Shown here: positions 26,175-32,211 of the stretch, one piece after another
How positions within the stretch are numbered: position 1 is the stretch's first letter
How the letters are laid out: the number at the start of each line of letters is the position of its first letter
DNA from: Verrucomicrobiota bacterium
GTDB taxonomy: Bacteria; Verrucomicrobiota; Kiritimatiellia; CAIQIC01; Lenti-01
Reading direction: 5' to 3'
Assembly: GCA_031262805.1 (NCBI GenBank)
Contig: JAISGX010000105.1
Coordinates: forward strand, 1 to 32,211
Length of the DNA: 32,211 nucleotides
Position numbers and translations under genes: made by a program
The notes under the pieces: model-generated
What the model was told of the DNA's origin: nothing
Seen by the model: only the letters and a program-made list of their open reading frames with translations
Database searches by the model: none

Positions 26175-27344
26175 TTAGCTCCGCAGGGTGCCGACAAACA
26201 CGGAGAGGCGTTTCATGGCTTCGCGAAGGTTGCCCATGCTGGTGGCATAGGCGCACCGCAGGAAGCCGATGCCCGAGCGGCCGAAGGCATCGCCCGGCAC
26301 AGCGGCCACGTTTTGCGTTTCCAGCAAGCGCATGGCGAAGTCCCGAGAGGAAAGGCCGAAACCGCCGATGTACGGGAAGGCGTAAAACGCGCCAGCTGGG
26401 GTGTGGCAGGGAACGCCCATTTCCTCGAAGGCGGAAATCAAGTAATTCCGGCGGCGGTTATATTCTGCCACCATGGCGGCGACGGCCTGCTCGCCGTGCT
26501 CCAGGGCTTCGGCGGCGGCGCGCTGGCCCGTGGTGGGCGCGCTCATGATGGCATACTGGTGCAGCTTCATCATGTTCTCTGAAATGTCGAACGGGCAACA
26601 GGCATAGCCGATGCGGAAGCCGGTCATGGCCCAGGCCTTCGACATGCCGTGCAGGAAGATGGTGCGCTCCCGCATGCCGGGGACGGAGATGAAGCTGACA
26701 TGTTTGCGCTCGTAGGTCAGCTCGGCATAGATTTCATCCGTCAGCAGCAACAGATCGTGCCGGATGCAGAAATCGGAAATGTCCTCCACATCCTCCCGGG
26801 AAAGCACGGCGCCCGTCGGATTGCACGGAAAGTTCAGCATCAAGACGCGGGTGCGGGGCGTCACGGCTTGTTCCAGCATGGGGCGTGTGAGGCGGAACTC
26901 GTCCTCCCGGCGTGTTTCCACGCAGACGGGCGTTCCACCGGCGAGGAGGATGCTCGGGCGGTAGCTCACGAAACAGGGCTCGTGATACAGCACTTCTTCG
27001 CCGGGGTTCAGGATGGTCCGCAGGGCGATGTCGATGGCTTCGCTCACGCCGACGGTGACGAGCACCTCCTTTTCCCAGTCATAGTCCGCACCAAATTCAC
27101 GCGAGACATAGCGGGCGATGGATTGGCGGAGGCCTGGATCTCCGCGGTTGGAGGTGTAATGGGTTTCGCCGCGCTCCAGCGATCCGATGGCGGCTTCGCG
27201 GACGGCGCCGGGGGCGTCGAAATCCGGCTCCCCCACGCCCAGGGAAATGATGTCCTTGCGCGTGGCGACAATATCAAAAAAGGTGCGGATGCCTGAGAAC
27301 GGAAGATCCCGGACATGTTTGGCGACTCTACTTTGGGGGTTCAT
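26175..27344 (-). CDS. PLP-dependent aminotransferase, class I/II fold
   Basis: ISLGVGEPDFDAPGAV, NFPCNPTGAVLSREDVEDI, PLP-Lys GMSKAWAMTGFRIGYACCP. Confidence 0.94.
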   Translation of the reverse strand: MNPQSRVAKHVRDLPFSGIRTFFDIVATRKDIISLGVGEPDFDAPGAVREAAIGSLERGETHYTSNRGDPGLRQSIARYVSREFGADYDWEKEVLVTVGVSEAIDIALRTILNPGEEVLYHEPCFVSYRPSILLAGGTPVCVETRREDEFRLTRPMLEQAVTPRTRVLMLNFPCNPTGAVLSREDVEDISDFCIRHDLLLLTDEIYAELTYERKHVSFISVPGMRERTIFLHGMSKAWAMTGFRIGYACCPFDISENMMKLHQYAIMSAPTTGQRAAAEALEHGEQAVAAMVAEYNRRRNYLISAFEEMGVPCHTPAGAFYAFPYIGGFGLSSRDFAMRLLETQNVAAVPGDAFGRSGIGFLRCAYATSMGNLREAMKRLSVFVGTLRS

Positions 27345-27379
27345 GTGAGGATTTTTTACTTGAATGCAGGAAAATAAGG

Positions 27380-27862
27380 TTACGGACTGACCTGCAAGCG
27401 GTCATCCGCCCGTTCCGCTTCCATCAGGACGCCGTCTTCCTTATAGGTCTGGAGCATGAAATGGGTGCCCGTCGAAAGCACGCCGTCGAGTGTGGCCAGC
27501 CGCTCGGTGATGAAGGACGCCACGTCACGCAGGGTTTTGCCTTCCACGAACAGTAGCAGGTCATATTTGCCCGACATGAGGTACATGTTCACCACTTCGT
27601 CAAAACTGCGGATGCGCCGGGCGATATGGTTGAAACCGCCTTCGCGCTCGGGCTGGACCTTCACTTCGATCACGGCGGTCACGCCGCTTTCATCGGGAAG
27701 CCGGTCGGTGTTGATGAGGGTGCGGTAGCCGCGGATGATGCCGTCGCGCTCATATTGCCCGATGCGCGAGGCCACCTCCGCCGGAGAAAGGCGGAGCATT
27801 TTCGCCGCTTCTTCCACAGGGGTGCGGGCGTTTCGTTTCAACAAGCTCAATAGTTCATCCAT
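27380..27862 (-). CDS. Lrp/AsnC-family transcriptional regulator
   Basis: HTH (AKMLRLSPAEVASRIGQYERDGIIRGYRTLIN) and RAM/AsnC ligand domain. GGAGGTGG precedes ATG 27862. Confidence 0.9.
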   Translation of the reverse strand: MDELLSLLKRNARTPVEEAAKMLRLSPAEVASRIGQYERDGIIRGYRTLINTDRLPDESGVTAVIEVKVQPEREGGFNHIARRIRSFDEVVNMYLMSGKYDLLLFVEGKTLRDVASFITERLATLDGVLSTGTHFMLQTYKEDGVLMEAERADDRLQVSP

Positions 27863-27999
27863 GATTCCACCTCCGGCATTTCGTCGATCGAAAAGCCGCA
27901 TCCTAGTGCGGAACCGGCGGAAATACCAATTCTTTGTCGCTTTTCCTCCATGGGGAGAGCCAGACGCCGCCCTCTCCCCCCAGCGGCAACCGAATGCCA

Positions 28000-28029
28000 A
28001 AACACCCGCCTGAATCCAGGCGGGTGTTT
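28000..28029 (-). terminator. Rho-independent terminator of the V-ATPase operon
   Basis: AAACACCCGCCTG-AATC-CAGGCGGGTGTTT: perfect 13-bp stem, 4-nt loop, short T-run on the - strand, 20 nt after the subunit K stop. Confidence 0.85.
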
Positions 28030-28049
28030 CCGTCGACGGGACAAAGGGA

Positions 28050-28511
28050 CTAGAGGCCCATCATGCTGAAGACCAGGACAAACAAGGCCACGGTTTCCAC
28101 CACGCCAAGAGTCATCAGGTAGTTTCCGAATCCCTGGCCGGTTTCCGCCAGCGCATCCGCGCCGGCCGCACCGGCCTTGCCCTGGAACCAGGCGGAGGTC
28201 CCCAGACCCATACCGCCGAAGATGCCGGCAAACAGACACGCCGCCCAACTGGCGGCCGCGCGCTCGGGATCCGCCGCGACGCCGCTGATGGTGGTCATGA
28301 GAATCATGCCGTAAATCGTCTGCGAGAGCGGAGCACCGATGAAGGTGATCAGGATGAACGGAGCCGCCTTGCCCTGGGCATAGCACTTTTTCCATGCACC
28401 GATTGCCGACGCACCGGCCAAGCCCGACCCAATGGCGGAACCTACCGCACCCAAGCCCAGCGCCGCGAGGCCCCCGGCCTTTGCCAATGCCATCATTACA
28501 CTTTGATCCAT
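28050..28511 (-). CDS. ntpK: V-type ATP synthase subunit K (membrane rotor proteolipid)
   Basis: Four hydrophobic helices, duplicated hairpin; VVETVALFVLVF ion-binding Glu; downstream of subunit I. Confidence 0.95.
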   Translation of the reverse strand: MDQSVMMALAKAGGLAALGLGAVGSAIGSGLAGASAIGAWKKCYAQGKAAPFILITFIGAPLSQTIYGMILMTTISGVAADPERAAASWAACLFAGIFGGMGLGTSAWFQGKAGAAGADALAETGQGFGNYLMTLGVVETVALFVLVFSMMGL

Positions 28512-28564
28512 TTTTCTCTCCTCCAGTTTGGGCGAACCCGCCCGTATTTTTAATTGTTTTTCTT

Positions 28565-30376
28565 TCAGGCGGCGGCATCCGGCTTGGCGAAGGGCCGGTA
28601 CGGCGTGCCGCTCCATGTGATTCCCTTGTGATTCGAAAACTCCAGCGTATTCAACCGGATGGCATGCACCAGCACACCCATCACCGCCAAGAGAATGTTC
28701 AGCACATGGGCGAAGAACACCAGCACAGCGCCGATGATGCCCCACCACCATGTGATGGTTCCGCCAAAGATCATGGTGTTGAAGGCATTGGCCACGGCAA
28801 AACCCGCAGCGCCCACGGCATACAGGCGGACATAGGAAACCACATCCGTAAAGTTGTTCACCAAGTTCAGCGGCAACAGCGCCATGTTGAACCAGCCGTC
28901 CTTGAACTCCGCGGGCTTCATCATGAACAGGACGATCAGCACGATGCCGATGAGGACCATGTAGTCCGCCGCGGATCCTGTGAAGGGCACCAACGCGGCG
29001 GGGCTTCCAATATAGGAGACCATGTTGCCGCGCAGCACCATGTGGTCCGCGAGGAGGAACATGTACCATGTGGTCAGAATCCACCCCAGCTGCTCCAACG
29101 CCTTCACGCGTTTCTCCCGCAGCAGGTCCCACACGTTCCAAGCATGGCCGATGGTGATCTGGGCAGCGCCGATCAGAAAACACAGACCCATCAGGTTTTC
29201 GGCGGAGCGGCTGTTGGTCAGGAACGGCAACTGGATTTTGTCCAGCCCGGCTTTGGCGAGAATCTCCGGCGAGAGGCCGAAGACATCCCCGCTCAGCAGG
29301 CCCCAGAGGATGGTGCAGATGCTGGTGACCATCAGGAGGTTGGAGGCGTTCTGCGGTAGCTTTTTCCGTAGCAGAAGGGTCAGGAGCAGGAAAATGGTCC
29401 CGTAGCCGGCATCGCCCACGATCATGGCGAAGAACAGGGAAAAGAACACCATGAACACGCCGCTCACATCGGCTTCGTTGTAGGCGGGCAGAATGTTGAT
29501 GCCCTCGAAGATGGCCTGGATGGGCTTGGCCCAGCGCAGCGGCTTCAGCTTGACGGGCGCATCGTCTTCGGGCCCCGGATCGTTCACCACCACGCCCCAG
29601 CCGTGAGCGGCGGAGGCGTCGTGAACCTTGTGCACGTCTTGGGCGGGAACGAACCCTTCCAGATAGGCAATATTCTCTTCCCGGCCCATGCCGGCGCGGA
29701 CTTCCTCGTATTTGGCGGCGGCTTCCGCATGCGCCAGCAACTTCTGAAGGGCGCGACGGTCTCCGGCGGAATGGGACAGTTCCCTTTCCCCGGCGGCAAT
29801 CTGCTCTTCTAGGCCGGCCACCGTGCCATACAACTCGTCGAGAGAGGCGGTGGGCGGGCGGAGCTCTTCGGCTCCCTCCCAATCAAAGGGTTGGGCGGCA
29901 AACAGGGCCCAGTAGCCATCGTTTTTCCGAACGGCCAGATGCTCGGCGCTCACGCCTTTTGGCAAATCGGGGGTCTTCTTAAGGGGGGCGCGATAGAGCT
30001 TGAGCGTGATACCCTTGTCCGCCAGCGCCTGGATGGCGGCGGGGTCAAAGGATCCGAACGGTTCGATGCGGAAGGCTTCGGCCTTCAATGCTTCAATCTG
30101 GTTCTGCTTGGTTTTCTGCTCGTCCAATAGCTTGGCCAAGTCATGGGCCAGTTCCCGGACATCACGGCCGGAGGGTTCCGCCGTGGTCGTTTTCGGCAGC
30201 CGGGCGATCACCCGGTTGAGGACTTCCACCTTTTCACGGGCCTGATCCAGATCGGCCCCGCGCGGCGCCACCACGGGCCTGACGTGCAGGACGCCCAGCT
30301 TCTGGAGCTCCGAGAGGGCGGCGGCCCGATCCTGCTCCATGGTCAGGATCATGACTTTTTTCATTTTGACGATCAT
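28565..30376 (-). CDS. ntpI: V-type ATP synthase subunit I
   Basis: MIVKMKKVMILTMEQDRAAALSELQKLGVLHVRP; C-terminal membrane domain with FFSLFFAMIVGDAGYGTIFLLLTLLLRKK. Confidence 0.95.
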   Translation of the reverse strand: MIVKMKKVMILTMEQDRAAALSELQKLGVLHVRPVVAPRGADLDQAREKVEVLNRVIARLPKTTTAEPSGRDVRELAHDLAKLLDEQKTKQNQIEALKAEAFRIEPFGSFDPAAIQALADKGITLKLYRAPLKKTPDLPKGVSAEHLAVRKNDGYWALFAAQPFDWEGAEELRPPTASLDELYGTVAGLEEQIAAGERELSHSAGDRRALQKLLAHAEAAAKYEEVRAGMGREENIAYLEGFVPAQDVHKVHDASAAHGWGVVVNDPGPEDDAPVKLKPLRWAKPIQAIFEGINILPAYNEADVSGVFMVFFSLFFAMIVGDAGYGTIFLLLTLLLRKKLPQNASNLLMVTSICTILWGLLSGDVFGLSPEILAKAGLDKIQLPFLTNSRSAENLMGLCFLIGAAQITIGHAWNVWDLLREKRVKALEQLGWILTTWYMFLLADHMVLRGNMVSYIGSPAALVPFTGSAADYMVLIGIVLIVLFMMKPAEFKDGWFNMALLPLNLVNNFTDVVSYVRLYAVGAAGFAVANAFNTMIFGGTITWWWGIIGAVLVFFAHVLNILLAVMGVLVHAIRLNTLEFSNHKGITWSGTPYRPFAKPDAAA

Positions 30377-30389
30377 GAGTCCGTCCTCA

Positions 30390-31010
30390 TCATGCCGCCT
30401 CTTCTTCCGAGGCTTCGGCTTTCTTGACGCTCTTGTTCTTGGCCATCTTCGAGCGCACGACCGCACTCGTGTTTTCATCGCCCAAGAAAATACGGATGCG
30501 CCGGATGTTTTCCGACGTTTCCGGAATCTTCACTTTTTCGAACAAATTCACGCGCTGGCTGGTGGTGCGCAACTCCTTGGCGAGCAGCCGGTGCTGTTCT
30601 TCCAGCAAGCGGCGTTCGATGCGCAGGCGGAACAGGGCTTCCAGCGTGGAGAGGCCTGCATCCACCCAGGCGGGTGTACCCCAGAGATCGGGGGCGGTTC
30701 GCTTGAAGGAGAGGTCCTTCAGGGTCCGCACGGCCACACCGGCGACATTGCCGTGTTCCACGTCGATGGAATCGACGGAAAGGAAGGAGAGGTAGTCCAG
30801 ATCGTCGGAATAGAGCTTCACCCAGTCGGAGAGTCCGGAGCGGGAGGCTTCTTCTTCCGCCTTCTTCTCGTCAAGGCGGTGCTCCACCTGCCGGATTTCC
30901 ATCTGGAGCTGCTGCTGCTTCAGGATGAGCGTCGGCAGATAGCGCTGATAACGCTTCAGGGCGTCCCGTTGCGTTTTCAGTTCGGTCTTGGTGTTTTTAA
31001 CCTTGGGCAT
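30390..31010 (-). CDS. ntpD: V-type ATP synthase subunit D
   Basis: MPKVKNTKTELKTQRDALKRYQRYLPTLILKQQQLQMEI; position between B and I. Confidence 0.94.
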   Translation of the reverse strand: MPKVKNTKTELKTQRDALKRYQRYLPTLILKQQQLQMEIRQVEHRLDEKKAEEEASRSGLSDWVKLYSDDLDYLSFLSVDSIDVEHGNVAGVAVRTLKDLSFKRTAPDLWGTPAWVDAGLSTLEALFRLRIERRLLEEQHRLLAKELRTTSQRVNLFEKVKIPETSENIRRIRIFLGDENTSAVVRSKMAKNKSVKKAEASEEEAA

Positions 31011-31021
31011 GGCCGTTGCGC

Positions 31022-32211
31022 CTATTTTCCATCCTTGGGAGCGGCCCCATCTTCCGGCGCTTCCTCAGGAGTTTGTGCATCCTGTTTTTCGGCTTCCGGA
31101 GATTCGGCTCCCGCCTTCCCGGGCCAGAATTGGTCAATCAGCTTGGAGGGGATGCCCGTTTCTTCGGGGTCAAAGCTGTCGGCCATGATCTGCCAGCCCA
31201 GATCGAGGGCCCTCTCGAGGGGGATGTTGACGGACAAATCCATCATTTCCTTCTCGAAGCGTTCGCCGTAGCGCAGGAGCTTCCTGTCCCATGCGCTCAT
31301 GCGGAAGCCCATGGACTGTTTCTCCAAGGTTTCCTTGTAGGAGGCGTAGAGCTGGATCATGGTGTTCATGACGGTGCGGTGGTCTTCGCGTGTCTTGCCG
31401 TTCACCTGCTGCTTCAGGCGGGAGAGGGAGCCGAAAGGTTCGATGCGGCCGTTGCGGAGGTAGAACTGCCCTTCCGTGATATAGCCGGTGTTGTCGGGCA
31501 CGGGATGGGTCACATCGTCACCGGGCATGGTGGTCACCGCCAGGATGGTGATGGAGCCGGCGCCTTCAAAGTCCACTGCCTTTTCATAGCGGGAAGCGAG
31601 CTGGGAATACAAATCGCCGGGATAGCCGCGGTTGGCGGGAATTTGTTCCATGGTAATGGCGATTTCCTTCAGGGCATCGGCAAAGCTGGTCATGTCGGTC
31701 AGCAGCACGAGCACGCGCTTGTTTTGCAGGGCGAACTGCTCGGCCACGGCGAGGGAGATGTCGGGCACCATCTGGCATTCCACGGTCGGATCGGCGGCGG
31801 TGTGGATGAAGAGGATGGAACGAGAGAGGGCGCCATTGGCTTCCAGGGTGTCGCGGAACTGGAGATAGTCGTCGTGCTTCAGGCCCATGCCGCCGAGGAT
31901 GATGATGTCCACTTCGGCCTGCAGGGCAATGCGTGCGAGCAGTTCGTTGTAGGGCTCGCCGGCGGCGGCGAAAATCGGCAACTTCTGGGATTCCACCAAG
32001 GAGTTGAACACGTCAATCATGGGAATGCCGGTGCGGACCATCTTGCGCGGGATGATGCGCTTGGCTGGATTGACGGAGGGGCCTCCAATGGGAAAGCGGT
32101 TTTCATCCAGCACGGGACCGTTGTCGCGGGGCTGGCCGGAACCGTCGAACACGCGCCCGAGCAAGGCATCGGTGAAGGAGACGTCCATCTTGTGGCCGAG
32201 GAAACGAACCT
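31022..32211 (-). CDS. ntpB: V-type ATP synthase subunit B, 5' truncated by window edge
   Basis: [73 protein letters not shown]. Frame stays open to base 32211 (VRFLGHK before the internal Met). Confidence 0.96.
   Translation of the reverse strand, partial: VRFLGHKMDVSFTDALLGRVFDGSGQPRDNGPVLDENRFPIGGPSVNPAKRIIPRKMVRTGIPMIDVFNSLVESQKLPIFAAAGEPYNELLARIALQAEVDIIILGGMGLKHDDYLQFRDTLEANGALSRSILFIHTAADPTVECQMVPDISLAVAEQFALQNKRVLVLLTDMTSFADALKEIAITMEQIPANRGYPGDLYSQLASRYEKAVDFEGAGSITILAVTTMPGDDVTHPVPDNTGYITEGQFYLRNGRIEPFGSLSRLKQQVNGKTREDHRTVMNTMIQLYASYKETLEKQSMGFRMSAWDRKLLRYGERFEKEMMDLSVNIPLERALDLGWQIMADSFDPEETGIPSKLIDQFWPGKAGAESPEAEKQDAQTPEEAPEDGAAPKDGK

Noticed and set aside
28050-29882. 610-aa - strand ORF ending in the V-ATPase K sequence
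   Set aside because: Only the last 153 codons (from ATG 28511) are subunit K; the upstream part is an alternate frame of subunit I.

Overview
32.2 kb bacterial chromosomal window, GC-rich except for one visibly AT-richer stretch at about 24.4-26.2 kb. The gene content (V-type ATPase operon, GlnRS, SufS/SufU, two DnaJs, prepilin-like N-methylation protein) suggests a PVC-group genome such as Kiritimatiellota or Verrucomicrobiota; this is inference only. Left part, + strand: methyltransferase (5' cut by the window edge), holA, grpE, dnaJ, glnS. Middle, - strand: MACS-type acyl-CoA synthetase with an XRE-cupin regulator, and a three-gene ABC importer (ATPase, large solute-binding protein, fused permease). 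Then a small exported coiled-coil protein and a zinc-finger-less DnaJ (+), a small lipoprotein, and a tightly overlapped sufS-sufU-amrS cluster (-). Next come a short conserved-type protein, an ABC-2-type permease and a membrane-anchored hypothetical protein (+), followed by rpe-lepA-lepB (-). The right end (-) has an aminotransferase with an Lrp-type regulator and the V-ATPase genes B-D-I-K (B cut by the window edge). The most interesting part is 23.9-26.2 kb. It contains a frameshifted, 3'-truncated prepilin-like gene whose start codon lies in the third of three palindromes (TTTTCCA-N5-TGGAAAA type). Beside it is a decayed mobile-element remnant: a C-terminal RhuM fragment abutting a 29-codon serine-recombinase N-terminus, an intact exonuclease-BRCT gene that overlaps the recombinase start by ATGA, an unannotated 49-aa ORF, and a truncated ISL3-like transposase N-terminus. 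No CRISPR array, rRNA or tRNA was recognised.
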